Shown: positions 8,673 through 17,591 of the stretch, one piece after another | How the letters are laid out: every line of letters starts with the position of its first letter | How positions within the stretch are numbered: position 1 is the stretch's first letter | NCBI RefSeq assembly: GCF_003263785.1 | Contig: NZ_JYJK01000139.1 | Span: forward strand, 17,361-81,360 | Length of the DNA: 64,000 nt | From: Vibrio variabilis | GTDB taxonomy: Bacteria; Pseudomonadota; Gammaproteobacteria; Enterobacterales; Vibrionaceae | Direction: 5' to 3' | Made by a program: the position numbers and the translations under genes | Notes under the pieces: model-generated | Seen by the model: the letters and a program-made list of their open reading frames with translations, nothing else | Database searches by the model: none | Told to the model about the DNA's origin: nothing

Positions 8673-9344
8673 ATGGGATTTGATTTTCAATATATGCTGG
8701 AGCTGATGCCGATACTGCTCAAGTATCTTGGCACTACGATGGAAATGGCAGTATGGGGACTGTTGTTCTCTCTGATCTTGTCAGTCATCTTAGCGAATAT
8801 TCGTGTTTTCAAGATCCCTGTCCTCGATCAGCTCAGTCAGCTTTATATTAGCTTTTTCCGCGGCACCCCACTTTTGGTGCAGCTGTTTTTGCTTTACTAC
8901 GGTCTACCACAAATTTTCCCATGGATGGTTGGACTGAATGCGTTTAGTGCGGCCGTCATCGGTTTAACGCTCCACTTCGCCGCTTATATGGCAGAAAGTA
9001 TTCGCGCTGCCATCATCGGTATTGATCGCAATCAGATGGAAGCGAGCTTGTCTGTGGGTATGACGACCAGCCAAGCCATGCGCCGCATTATTCTGCCACA
9101 GGCGACCCGTGTCGCTTTGCCATCGCTGATGAACTATTTCATCGACATGATCAAATCGACATCGCTGGCCTTTACGCTCGGCGTGGCTGAAATCATGGCC
9201 AAGGCTCAAATGGAGGCGTCATCCAGCTTCCGCTTCTTTGAAGCTTTCTTGGCAGTGGCTCTGATCTACTGGGGCGTGGTGTTAGTGCTTACTCGCGTGC
9301 AACTGTGGGCTGAACAAAGATTGAACAAGGCATATCAACGATGA
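8673..9344 (+). CDS. Amino acid ABC transporter permease
   Basis: 223-residue inner-membrane permease of the HisM/ArtQ type with about five membrane spans. The cytoplasmic coupling EAA-like region reads EASLSVGMTTSQAMRRIILPQA (split here as EASLSVGMTTSQ and AMRRIILPQA) around residues 127-148. SFFRGTPLLVQLFLLYYGLP is the usual N-terminal signature. The stop overlaps the ATPase start by four bases (ATGA), so the two are translationally coupled. It works with the preceding binding protein and the following ATPase. Confidence 0.92.
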   Translation: MGFDFQYMLELMPILLKYLGTTMEMAVWGLLFSLILSVILANIRVFKIPVLDQLSQLYISFFRGTPLLVQLFLLYYGLPQIFPWMVGLNAFSAAVIGLTLHFAAYMAESIRAAIIGIDRNQMEASLSVGMTTSQAMRRIILPQATRVALPSLMNYFIDMIKSTSLAFTLGVAEIMAKAQMEASSSFRFFEAFLAVALIYWGVVLVLTRVQLWAEQRLNKAYQR

Positions 9345-10074
9345 TTAAACTGGAAAATATCCACAAGCAGTTTGGCGATACAGAAGTCCTAAAAGGTATC
9401 GATATTGATATCAAACAAGGTGAAATCATCGTCATTATTGGCTCAAGCGGTACCGGAAAATCGACGCTGCTGCGCTGCGTAAATTTTCTTGAGCAAGCAG
9501 ACAAGGGTACGATCACCATTGATGATGTGACGGTCGATTGTCAAAACCACACTAAAGCCGAAGTATTGGCACTGCGCCGTAAAACCGGCTTTGTATTTCA
9601 AAACTACGCGCTGTTTGCGCACATGACGGCGCGTCAGAACATTGCCGAAGGTCTTATCACAGTAAAAGGCTGGAAAAAAGACCAAGCGCTTGAAAAAGCA
9701 CAGCAAATTCTCGATGACATCGGTCTAGGCGATAAAGGGGATCAATACCCTGCTTCCCTGTCCGGTGGACAGCAACAGCGTGTCGGTATTGGCCGCGCTA
9801 TGGCGCTCCAACCGGAGCTGTTGCTCTTCGATGAACCAACTTCAGCACTCGATCCTGAGTGGGTTGGTGAAGTACTTAACCTTATGAAAAAGCTCGCAAC
9901 TCAGCATCAAACCATGTTGGTTGTGACTCACGAAATGCAGTTTGCTAAAGAGGTCGCTGATAGAGTGATCTTCATGCTAACGGCCACATCGTAGAACAAG
10001 GAACGCCGGAGCAAATATTCAATGATCCACAGGATATCCAACTTAAAAAATTCCTAAATCAGGTTGGGATCTAA
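9341..10074 (+). CDS. Amino acid ABC transporter ATP-binding protein (one-base frameshift)
   Basis: Cytoplasmic ATPase of the transporter, of the HisP/GlnQ/TcyN family. Walker A is GSSGTGKSTLLRC near residue 31, the signature LSGGQQQRVGIGRA near 140, and Walker B LLLFDEPTSALDP. A G is missing near 9974: ATG-CTAACGGC should read ATG-GCTAACGGC. As written the frame closes after 217 residues. Restored, the C-terminus reads FMANGHIVEQGTPEQIF and ends FLNQVGI, giving 244 residues, a normal length. Sequence error is more likely than a real mutation, since the downstream frame is intact. Confidence 0.92.
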
Positions 10075-10142
10075 TAATGATCCTTGCGCTCTAGCTCACA
10101 AAAAGTATAATTCGCCGGCTGGAATTGAAGTTGAACTGATTA

Positions 10143-10171
10143 TTGACTCTTGACGAGTCAGTGATTACAAT
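10143..10171 (+). promoter_or_regulatory. Promoter of the rpmH-rnpA operon
   Basis: TTGACT, 17 bases, TACAAT is close to the sigma-70 consensus and lies about 125 bases before the rpmH ATG, as expected for a strong ribosomal protein promoter. Confidence 0.75.
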
Positions 10172-10177
10172 TCCGCC

Positions 10178-10295
10178 TCTTTGTTGAGAGGCGTCGGATT
10201 TCCTCTCTATCTCTATATAGAGAATAAGACGGGAAATAAGTCCCACGCCGGGTTCAACGAGAACCTAAAACTACTGATCAGTAAAGGTAATAACC
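10178..10295 (+). other. Structured 5' leader of rpmH
   Basis: The predicted leader of about 118 bases is rich in short inverted repeats: GAGAGG...CCTCTC, the palindrome CTCTATATAGAG, GGG...CCC and GGTT...AACC in succession. Alternative pairings are possible. No Rho-independent terminator is seen. A regulatory role is an inference. Confidence 0.4.
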
Positions 10296-10432
10296 ATGTC
10301 TAAACGCACTTTTCAACCTTCAGTTCTAAAGCGCAAGCTACTCACGGTTTCCGTGCTCGCATGGCGACTAAGAACGGTCGTAAAGTAATTAACGCACGTC
10401 GTGCTAAAGGCCGTGCTCGCCTTTCAAAATAA
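10296..10432 (+). CDS. rpmH: 50S ribosomal protein L34 (one-base frameshift)
   Basis: Small basic protein of the large ribosomal subunit. It begins MSKRTFQPSVLKRK and, after restoring one base, continues THGFRARMATKNGRK and ends AKGRARLSK, 45 residues in all. The deletion lies at about 10338: AAG-CTACTCAC should read AAG-CGTACTCAC. L34 is required for normal growth, so this is very probably a sequence error. It is the first gene of the rpmH-rnpA-yidD-yidC cluster. The ATG follows the ribosome-site sequence AAAGG. Confidence 0.93.
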
Positions 10433-10441
10433 TCTTCTATT

Positions 10442-10797
10442 TTGAAAAAGCATGCCTTTATTCGGGAGTTACGCTTGTTAACTCCCGAGCATTACCAAAA
10501 TGTATTTAAGCAAGCTCACCGAGCTGGCTCCCCCATTTCACCATCATTGCCCGCAAAAACTCGCTATCACACCCTCGCCTTGGTCTAGCGGTTCCTAAAA
10601 AGCAGATTAAAACAGCTGTCGGCAGAAACCACTTCAAGCGCTTGGTACGTGAAAGTTTTCGTAACAAACAACACGAACTTCCTAGCAAAGATTTTGTTGT
10701 AATTGCGAAAAAGAGTGCGCAAACTCTGAGCAATGAAGAAATGTTCCAACTTCTAGATAAGCTATGGCATCGCCTGTCTCGCCCCTCGCGTGGTTAG
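10442..10797 (+). CDS. rnpA: Ribonuclease P protein component (one-base frameshift)
   Basis: Protein cofactor of RNase P, which with the RNA subunit matures tRNA 5' ends. The best start is TTG nine bases after rpmH, giving a beginning KKHAFIRELRLLTPEHY. The hallmark is AVGRNHFKRLVRESFR, the RNR-type RNA-binding motif. A C is missing in a run near 10531 (five Cs where six keep frame), after AHRAGSP. Restored length is 118 residues against 119 in E. coli. The end RLSRPSRG overlaps yidD by 34 bases. This essential gene is likely intact in the organism. The start codon is the least certain part. Confidence 0.9.
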
Positions 10798-11021
10798 CAA
10801 TCGGTCTCGTCTATTTGTATAGATGGGTCATCAGTCCTCTTATTGGGCCACGTTGTCGGTTCAACCCAACTTGCTCTCTTTATGCAATAGAAGCTCTTAA
10901 AGCTCACGGTTTTGTAAAAGGGTGTTGGTTATCAGGCAAACGTCTATTAAAATGCCATCCTTTGAATGAAGGGGGTTTTGACCCCGTACCACCAGCCCAA
11001 AAACAAGACAGAGATAAATAA
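10764..11021 (+). CDS. yidD: Membrane protein insertion efficiency factor YidD
   Basis: 85-residue membrane-associated protein that aids YidC-dependent insertion. Family hallmarks are YRWVISPLIGPRCRFNPTCS, the cysteine pair region, and KRLLKCHPLNEGGFDPVP. A short hydrophobic or amphipathic N-terminus is present. The gene starts inside rnpA and ends two bases before yidC, so it is surely in the operon. Length equals that of E. coli YidD. Confidence 0.95.
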   Translation: MASPVSPLAWLAIGLVYLYRWVISPLIGPRCRFNPTCSLYAIEALKAHGFVKGCWLSGKRLLKCHPLNEGGFDPVPPAQKQDRDK

Positions 11022-11023
11022 CG

Positions 11024-12645
11024 ATGGATTCTCAACGTAATATTCTGTTAATCGGTTTGGCTTTGGTTTCTTTTTTGCTGTTCCAACAATGGCAATCTTA
11101 TAAGAATCCAGCGCCAGTTCCGACTCAGCAGACGCAAAGCAGTACTCTACCTGCGCCATCTTTCGCTGATGAGCATGATCCTGCACCAGGCCACACAACA
11201 GCGGCCGCAGATAAAATCATCACAGTGAAAACCGACGTACTGACCCTAGGTGTCACAACTGTGGGCGGTGATGTTGTTACCGCAAACCTAAACGAGTACG
11301 CAACCGAGTTGGAATCTAGCGACCCGTTTGAGCTACTAAAAGACTCACAAGGTCACCAGTTTATTGCTCAAAGTGGTCTGGTAGGCCCTCAAGGTATCGA
11401 CCTTAGCAGCACAAGCCGTCCAGCTTACTCAGTATCTGCAGACAGCTTCACGCTGGCTGACGGTCAAGACGAGCTACGTGTACCAATGACATTCGAAGCG
11501 AATGGCATCAGCTACACCAAAACCTTCATTCTAAAACGTGGCAAATACGACATTGATGTTGAATACACGGTAAACAACAACTCTGGTCAAAATGCAACGT
11601 TCGGCATGTACGCTCACCTTCGTCAAAATCTTCAAGACAAAGGCGGCAGCATCACAATGCCAACCTACAATGGCGGTGCTTACTCAACTCAAGACACTCG
11701 CTACAAGAAATACAGCTTCGAAGATATGCAAGATCGCAACCTGTCTCTTAACCTGACTGATGGTCAAGGTTGGGCAGCGATGATCCAGCACTACTTCGCA
11801 GCCGCGTGGATCCCACGTGAAGCACCAGGTACTAACCTTTACACTCGCGTGATTGGTAACCTAGGTGATATCGGTGTTCGTATGCCAAACACGACGATTG
11901 CCGATGGCCAAGCAGCGACACTTACAGCAACGCTTTGGGCAGGTCCAAAACTGCAAGACGAAATGGCGGAAGTGGCCCCAAACCTAGACCTAGTAGTGGA
12001 CTACGGCTGGCTATGGTTCATTGCGAAACCACTTCATACACTACTGTCGTTCATTCAAGGTATTGTGGTGAACTGGGGTCTAGCTATCATCTGTTTGACC
12101 TTCATCGTACGTGGTGCGATGTACCCACTAACGAAAGCACAGTACACCTCTATGGCGAAAATGCGTATGCTTCAGCTAAGCTGCAAGCAATGCGTGAGCG
12201 TATCGGCGACGACCGTCAGCGCATGAGCCAAGAGATGATGGAACTGTACAAGAAAGAGAAAGTTAACCCACTGGGTGGCTGTCTACCAATCTTGCTACAG
12301 ATGCCTATTTTCATCGCTCTGTACTGGGCACTAATGGAATCGGTTGAGCTTCGTCACTCACCATTCTTTGGTTGGATTCATGACCTTTCGGCTCAAGACC
12401 CATACTTCATTCTGCCTCTACTGATGGGCGCAAGTATGTTCCTGATCCAGAAGATGAGCCCAACGACGGTAACGGATCCAATGCAGCAGAAGATCATGAC
12501 CTTTATGCCGGTTATGTTTACCTTCTTCTTCCTATGGTTCCCATCAGGTCTGGTTCTATACTGGTTGGTTTCTAACATCGTGACGCTTATCCAGCAAACG
12601 CTGATCTACCGAGCGCTCGAGAAGAAAGGTCTGCACTCTAAGTAG
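11024..12645 (+). CDS. yidC: Membrane protein insertase YidC (one-base frameshift)
   Basis: Inserts and folds inner-membrane proteins with or without SecYEG, including ATP synthase subunit c. N-terminal membrane anchor (residues 5-22), large periplasmic domain (about 55-345), then five conserved membrane helices with NPLGGCLPILLQMPIFIALY. A C is missing near 12176 (CAG-CTAAG for CAG-CCTAAG), so the frame as given ends at residue 400. Restored, RMLQPKLQAMRERIGDD is normal and the protein is 540 residues. Essential, so probably a sequence error. It ends the rpmH cluster and a strong terminator follows. Confidence 0.94.
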
Positions 12646-12666
12646 TCCAAACCGATTCGATTAAAT

Positions 12667-12694
12667 AAAAGGCGACCTTAGTGGTCGCCTTTTT
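12667..12694 (+). terminator. Terminator after yidC
   Basis: 11-bp stem AAAAGGCGACC / GGTCGCCTTTT with a 5-base loop and T-tract. The same GGCGACC/GGTCGCC core recurs in the terminators at 26443 and 29667. Confidence 0.88.
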
Positions 12695-12743
12695 CATTGA
12701 CCATGATTACAATTTGGCTAAAGCACGGCGAATAGGCAATTCA

Positions 12744-14105
12744 ATGACAACAGACACCATTGTGGCACAAGCCACAGCCCCAGGCCGCGGTGGCGTGGGC
12801 ATCATTCGCGTTTCTGGCCCTTTGGCTCAAGAAGTCGCACAGCAAGTAACAGGCAAAACTCTCAAGCCTCGCTACGCTGACTACCTGCCATTCAAAGATG
12901 AGAATGGCGGCGAACTCGACCAAGGTATTGCGCTTTATTTCCCTAATCCGCACTCCTTTACCGGTGAAGATGTGCTTGAACTTCAAGGCCACGGTGGTCC
13001 TGTGGTTATGGATATGCTGATTAAACGTATTTTGCTCATTCCAGGTGTTCGCCCTGCAAGGCCAGGTGAGTTTAGTGAGCGTGCGTTCCTCAACGACAAA
13101 ATGGACTTAACCCAAGCCGAGGCGATTGCCGACTTGATTGATGCCAGTTCAGAAGAAGCGGCAAAATCAGCCCTGCAATCACTGCAAGGTCAGTTCTCGA
13201 AACGCATTCAAGTGCTGGTGGAATCACTCATCCATTTGCGCATCTATGTTGAGGCCGCGATTGACTTCCCTGAAGAAGAAATCGACTTCCTCGCCGACGG
13301 TAAAGTGGCGGGCGATCTGCAAACCATCATCGATAATCTCGATTCTGTGCGCAAAGAAGCCAACCAAGGCGCCATCATGCGTGAAGGCATGAAAGTGGTC
13401 ATTGCTGGGCGCCCAAATGCGGGTAAATCAAGCCTACTCAACGCCCTTTCTGGTAAAGAGTCAGCGATTGTGACTGATATTGCCGGCACCACTCGTGACG
13501 TTCTACGTGAGCACATCCATATTGATGGTATGCCACTGCACATCATCGATACCGCAGGTCTGCGTGATGCGTCTGATGAAGTGGAACGCATTGGTATTGA
13601 GCGAGCTTGGGAAGAGATCGAGCAAGCAGACCGTGTATTATTTATGGTTGATGGCACCACAACTGACGCAACGGATCCAAAAGAGATTTGGCCTGACTTT
13701 ATTGATCGCTTACCTGAGTCCATCGGCATTACAGTGATCCGCAACAAGGTCGACGAAACCGGTGAAACACTGGGGATCTGCCACGTTAACGATCCGACGT
13801 TAATTCGCCTTTCTGCGCGCACAGGGGAAGGCGTACCCGCCCTTCGCGAGCACCTTAAGTCCATTATGGGCTTCTCTGGTGCCAGTGAAGGTGGCTTTAT
13901 GGCTCGTCGCCGCCACCTTGATGCCTTGGAGCGTGCTGCCGAGCACCTTGATATTGGCCAGCAGCAGCTAGAAGGCTATATGGCGGGCGAAATTTTGGCA
14001 GAAGAGCTGCGCATTGCTCAGCAGCACTTGAATGAGATCACCGGTGAGTTCAGCTCAGATGATCTACTCGGACGCATCTTCTCGTCTTTCTGTATTGGTA
14101 AATAA
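12744..14105 (+). CDS. mnmE: tRNA modification GTPase MnmE (TrmE)
   Basis: With MnmG it makes the 5-aminomethyl or carboxymethylaminomethyl group on wobble uridine 34. The start is the ATG giving MTTDTIVAQATAPGRGG; an upstream in-frame start would lie in the terminator and is rejected. Length is 453 residues, the Vibrio norm. The N-terminal tetrahydrofolate-binding domain is followed by a helical domain with an inserted GTPase: G1 GRPNAGKSS near 222, the TTRD switch, and G3 DTAGLRD near 269. The C-terminal CIGK carries the essential cysteine. Its partner MnmG lies across oriC. Confidence 0.96.
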   Translation: MTTDTIVAQATAPGRGGVGIIRVSGPLAQEVAQQVTGKTLKPRYADYLPFKDENGGELDQGIALYFPNPHSFTGEDVLELQGHGGPVVMDMLIKRILLIPGVRPARPGEFSERAFLNDKMDLTQAEAIADLIDASSEEAAKSALQSLQGQFSKRIQVLVESLIHLRIYVEAAIDFPEEEIDFLADGKVAGDLQTIIDNLDSVRKEANQGAIMREGMKVVIAGRPNAGKSSLLNALSGKESAIVTDIAGTTRDVLREHIHIDGMPLHIIDTAGLRDASDEVERIGIERAWEEIEQADRVLFMVDGTTTDATDPKEIWPDFIDRLPESIGITVIRNKVDETGETLGICHVNDPTLIRLSARTGEGVPALREHLKSIMGFSGASEGGFMARRRHLDALERAAEHLDIGQQQLEGYMAGEILAEELRIAQQHLNEITGEFSSDDLLGRIFSSFCIGK

Positions 14106-14128
14106 GCGGTATTGAAAAAGGAACATCA

Positions 14129-14566
14129 ATGATTCATATCATCACAGGCAGTACACTTGGCGGCGCTGAGTACGTGGGCGACCACCTAAGTGATTTGCTG
14201 GTAGAGCAAGGTCTAGAGACCACCATACATAACCAACCAGAGCTCGCAGACATACCTGCACAAGGTACTTGGCTGGTTATCACCTCAACACACGGTGCGG
14301 GTGAATACCCAGATAACATTCAGCCATTTATTGCTGCGCTGCAAGCGACCCCACCTCGCATGTCTGAAGTCAAGTTTGCCGTGGTCGGTATTGGCGACTC
14401 TAGCTATGACACCTTCTGCGCGGCAGGCAAACACGCCTACTCGCTACTTGAGGATATTGGTGGCACGCCACTGACGGACTGCTTGGAGATCGACATTCTC
14501 AACCATCCCGTGCCAGAAGATGCGGCGGAAGAATGGCTCAATGAGCACCTGAGCAAGTTTCAATAG
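14129..14566 (+). CDS. mioC: Flavodoxin-like protein MioC
   Basis: 145-residue FMN-binding flavodoxin needed in E. coli extracts for biotin synthase activity. It shows the phosphate loop TGSTLGGAEYV at residues 6-16 and the flavin-side motifs STHGAGEYPDN and GIGDSSYDTFC. AAAGGAAC precedes the ATG by six bases. It reads towards oriC, as in E. coli, where mioC transcription crosses the origin; here a strong terminator lies between. That position may insulate the origin. Confidence 0.93.
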   Translation: MIHIITGSTLGGAEYVGDHLSDLLVEQGLETTIHNQPELADIPAQGTWLVITSTHGAGEYPDNIQPFIAALQATPPRMSEVKFAVVGIGDSSYDTFCAAGKHAYSLLEDIGGTPLTDCLEIDILNHPVPEDAAEEWLNEHLSKFQ

Positions 14567-14596
14567 ACACCCGTCTTATCAAACACCCTGCGTGTG

Positions 14597-14623
14597 AAAA
14601 AAGCGGCATAAGCCGCTTTTTTT
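14597..14623 (+). terminator. Terminator between mioC and oriC
   Basis: Stem AAAAAAGCGGC / GCCGCTTTTTT, loop ATAA, then a T-tract. It should stop mioC transcription before it reaches the origin. Confidence 0.88.
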
Positions 14624-14686
14624 GTACCTGTGAGTAACTTTTTCTACCAAACAAAACTCAACTGCACATTATTTAACCTATCATTC

Positions 14687-14960
14687 TGTGGATAAAACAT
14701 GATCTTTTCGGTGAAAAACCTATATTTATCCAAAGAACAAGTTTTGATCGCCCCTTCCCTTGTGTATAAAATGCCATTTTGATCCCAGTTAATACAGCCC
14801 TAGATCAACACTAGATCACAACAATCGATCTCAAAAAGATCCATGGTATTGTTGATCATTTTTGAGTTATCCACAGAGATCGTGGATCCTAATAATAGAT
14901 CTAGTAAAAGATCATATATATAGATCTTATCTTTATATTCTTATTTCTTAGATCCAAAAT
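14687..14960. other. oriC: Chromosome I replication origin oriC
   Basis: E. coli-like oriC between mioC and mnmG. DnaA boxes: R4-like TGTGGATAA (14687-14695), R3-like TTATCCAAA (14726-14734), R2-like TGTGTATAA (14761-14769) and R1-like TTATCCACA (14867-14875). Fourteen GATC sites occur across the element, the substrate for Dam and SeqA. The AT-rich unwinding segment on the mnmG side (about 14898-14960) has three GATC-led 13-mer-like units: GATCTAGTAAAAG, GATCATATATATA, GATCTTATCTTTA. The order is the mirror of E. coli relative to the strand shown but the same relative to gidA/mnmG. Confidence 0.93.
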
Positions 14961-14973
14961 GTTTTAAAAGCGA

Positions 14974-15008
14974 TTTTCTCAATACCAGAAAAGCGGTAGA
15001 ATACCGCT
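14974..15008 (+). promoter_or_regulatory. Possible mnmG promoter with overlapping hairpin
   Basis: TTTTCT, 17 bases, TAGAAT could be a weak sigma-70 promoter. The -10 lies in the loop side of a 7-bp hairpin AGCGGTA / TACCGCT (14992-15008). E. coli gidA transcription influences origin firing; a similar role here is inference. Confidence 0.35.
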
Positions 15009-15053
15009 CCTTTTGGTTTGTCTATTTTATCGATTGAATACTGAGGTCGGTTC

Positions 15054-16949
15054 ATGCTTTATCACGAAACATTTGACGTCATCGTTGTAGGTGGCGGACA
15101 TGCAGGAACGGAAGCCGCACTCGCATCTGCTCGCACAGGGCAAAAAACACTTCTGCTAACGCACAACATTGATACGTTGGGCCAGATGTCATGCAACCCA
15201 GCAATTGGTGGCATTGGTAAAGGTCACTTAGTTAAGGAAGTCGATGCTATGGGTGGTCTAATGGCTGAAGCCATCGATCATGCTGGTATTCAGTTCCGTA
15301 CGCTCAATGCCTCTAAGGGCCCTGCAGTTCGTGCCACTCGCGCGCAAGCAGATCGTGCGCTTTACAAAGCGTATGTGCGTCATGCTCTTGAAAACACACC
15401 AAACCTGACACTATTCCAACAGTCTGTCGATGACTTGATCGTAGAACAAGATCAAGTACGCGGTGTCGTCACCGAGATGGGACTTAAGTTCCACGCACAG
15501 TCTGTTGTTCTCACTGTGGGTACCTTCCTAGGTGGTAAGATCCACATTGGTATGGAAAGCTCATCGGGTGGTCGTATGGGCGATCAACCTTCCATTGCGC
15601 TTGCTCGTCGTCTTCGAGAGTTGCCATTTAGAGTGGATCGCTTGAAAACAGGCACACCACCGCGCATCGATGCTCGCAGTGTGAACTTCTCTGAACTTGA
15701 AGTACAACATGGTGACAACCCAACACCTGTATTTTCATTCATGGGTCAACGCACCCAGCACCCAACGCAGATCCCATGCTTCATTACGCACACCAATGAA
15801 AGCACTCATGAAGTGATCCGCAATAACCTTGATCGTAGCCCAATGTATGCCGGTGTGATCGAAGGTATTGGCCCGCGCTATTGTCCATCGATTGAAGACA
15901 AAGTGATGCGTTTTGCCGATAAGAACAGCCACCAGATCTTTATTGAACCTGAAGGTTTGACGACTCACGAGCTGTATCCAAATGGTATTTCAACCAGTTT
16001 GCCGTTCGATGTTCAGGTGCAAATCGTTCGTTCGATGAAAGGCTTCGAAAATGCGCACATCGTTCGTCCTGGCTATGCCATTGAGTACGATTTCTTCGAT
16101 CCACGCGATTTGAAGCAAACCTACGAAACCAAATTTATCTCAGGTCTGTTCTTTGCTGGACAAATCAACGGTACAACAGGCTATGAGGAAGCAGCTGCGC
16201 AAGGCTTGATGGCCGGTCTGAATGCAAGCTTGTACTCACAAGGCAAAGAGGGCTGGAGCCCACGTCGCGACCAAGCTTACATGGGCGTTCTGATTGATGA
16301 CCTATCAACGATGGGGACTAAAGAGCCGTACCGTATGTTTACCTCTCGCGCGGAGTACCGTTTGTTGCTGCGTGAAGACAATGCCGATATTCGTCTGACC
16401 GAAAAAGCCCATGAGCTAGGTTTGATCAACGAACAACGTTGGAGCCGTTTCAACGAGAAAATGGACAATATGGCCAAAGAGCGCCAGCGCCTGAAAGAGA
16501 CATGGATTAATCCAAAATCGCAAGGGGTTGAAGCACTGAATACTCTGCTAAAAACGCCGATTTCTCGTGAAGCAAGTGGTGAAGATCTATTGCGTCGCCC
16601 AGAGCTAACCTATGCACAGTTAACGGCGCTTGATACGTTCGCTCCGGCTCTTGAAGATAGCCAAGCAAGTGAACAAGTCGAGATCCAAGTGAAATACGAA
16701 GGCTACATTCAGAGACAGCAAGACGAGATCGAAAAGTCGCTGCGTCACGAAAATACTAAGATCCCAGCGGATCTCGATTACAGTGATGTTAAAGGACTCT
16801 CTAACGAAGTGGTGGCCAAGCTAACGGAAGCCAAGCCGGAAACGATCGGTATTGCGTCACGTATTTCAGGCATTACGCCAGCGGCGATCTCAATCCTGTT
16901 GGTGTATTTGAAGAAACAAGGCGTGCTTAAAAAAGGTGAAGCTGCGTGA
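15054..16949 (+). CDS. mnmG: tRNA uridine 5-carboxymethylaminomethyl modification enzyme MnmG (GidA)
   Basis: 631-residue FAD protein that partners MnmE in wobble U34 modification. FAD-binding Rossmann motif GGGHAG at residues 13-18, then GQMSCNPAIGGIGKGHLVKE and the second dinucleotide region. Helical C-terminal domain binds MnmE and tRNA. Length and start match the family. It is the first gene on the DUE side of oriC and overlaps rsmG by four bases (GTGA). Confidence 0.97.
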   Translation: MLYHETFDVIVVGGGHAGTEAALASARTGQKTLLLTHNIDTLGQMSCNPAIGGIGKGHLVKEVDAMGGLMAEAIDHAGIQFRTLNASKGPAVRATRAQADRALYKAYVRHALENTPNLTLFQQSVDDLIVEQDQVRGVVTEMGLKFHAQSVVLTVGTFLGGKIHIGMESSSGGRMGDQPSIALARRLRELPFRVDRLKTGTPPRIDARSVNFSELEVQHGDNPTPVFSFMGQRTQHPTQIPCFITHTNESTHEVIRNNLDRSPMYAGVIEGIGPRYCPSIEDKVMRFADKNSHQIFIEPEGLTTHELYPNGISTSLPFDVQVQIVRSMKGFENAHIVRPGYAIEYDFFDPRDLKQTYETKFISGLFFAGQINGTTGYEEAAAQGLMAGLNASLYSQGKEGWSPRRDQAYMGVLIDDLSTMGTKEPYRMFTSRAEYRLLLREDNADIRLTEKAHELGLINEQRWSRFNEKMDNMAKERQRLKETWINPKSQGVEALNTLLKTPISREASGEDLLRRPELTYAQLTALDTFAPALEDSQASEQVEIQVKYEGYIQRQQDEIEKSLRHENTKIPADLDYSDVKGLSNEVVAKLTEAKPETIGIASRISGITPAAISILLVYLKKQGVLKKGEAA

Positions 16950-17578
16950 GCAACTTAAGAGTAAAACTTGATCAACTTATCGCAGAGACCTCATTAGAGG
17001 TCTCTGAACTTCAACGTGAACAGCTTGTCGGTTACGTTCAGCTTCTTGACAAGTGGAACAAAGCTTACAACTTGACCTCGGTTCGCCGTCCTGAAGAGAT
17101 GTTAGTGAAACATATTCTTGATAGCATCATCGTGGGTGAGCACCTTGAGGGTGAGCGTTTTATCGATGTCGGCACAGGCCCTGGATTACCAGGTGTCCCG
17201 CTCGCTATCATGCATCCTACTAAGTCATTCACACTGCTTGATAGCCTTGGCAAGCGAATTCGTTTCATTAAGCAGGTTGCGCACGAACTGAAGATTAAAA
17301 ATGTCAGTCCAGTCCAATCTCGAGTGGAAGAATTTGACGCGGGAGAAGGCTTTGATGGAGTATTGAGTCGTGCATTTGCGTCGATGACAGACATGGTTAA
17401 CTGGTGTAAGCATTTACCAAAACCTGAGTCTGGTCGCTTTTATGCTTTAAAGGGTCAACTCCATGATCAGGAGATCGCTGAGCTGCCGTCGTGGTGTTCT
17501 GTGATCGAAATCAAACCTTTGCAAGTTCCTGAGTTGGAAGGTGACCGTCATCTTGTAATCTTATCCAAGAAGGGATAA
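16946..17578 (+). CDS. rsmG: 16S rRNA (guanine(527)-N(7))-methyltransferase RsmG (GidB)
   Basis: 210 residues. It methylates G527 in the 530 loop of 16S rRNA using S-adenosylmethionine; loss gives low-level streptomycin resistance in other bacteria. The SAM site DVGTGPGLPG is at residues 74-83 and LDSLGKRIRF follows. GTG start overlapping the mnmG stop implies coupled translation. parA follows after 13 bases. Confidence 0.95.
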   Translation: MSNLRVKLDQLIAETSLEVSELQREQLVGYVQLLDKWNKAYNLTSVRRPEEMLVKHILDSIIVGEHLEGERFIDVGTGPGLPGVPLAIMHPTKSFTLLDSLGKRIRFIKQVAHELKIKNVSPVQSRVEEFDAGEGFDGVLSRAFASMTDMVNWCKHLPKPESGRFYALKGQLHDQEIAELPSWCSVIEIKPLQVPELEGDRHLVILSKKG

Positions 17579-17591
17579 CGGAGAGCTTGTC

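Noticed and set aside
12681..12743. N-terminal extension of MnmE by 21 codons
   Set aside because: It starts inside the yidC terminator loop and adds residues absent from the family.
13244..13864. 206-codon minus-strand frame within mnmE
   Set aside because: Antisense shadow of the GTPase domain with no start signals.
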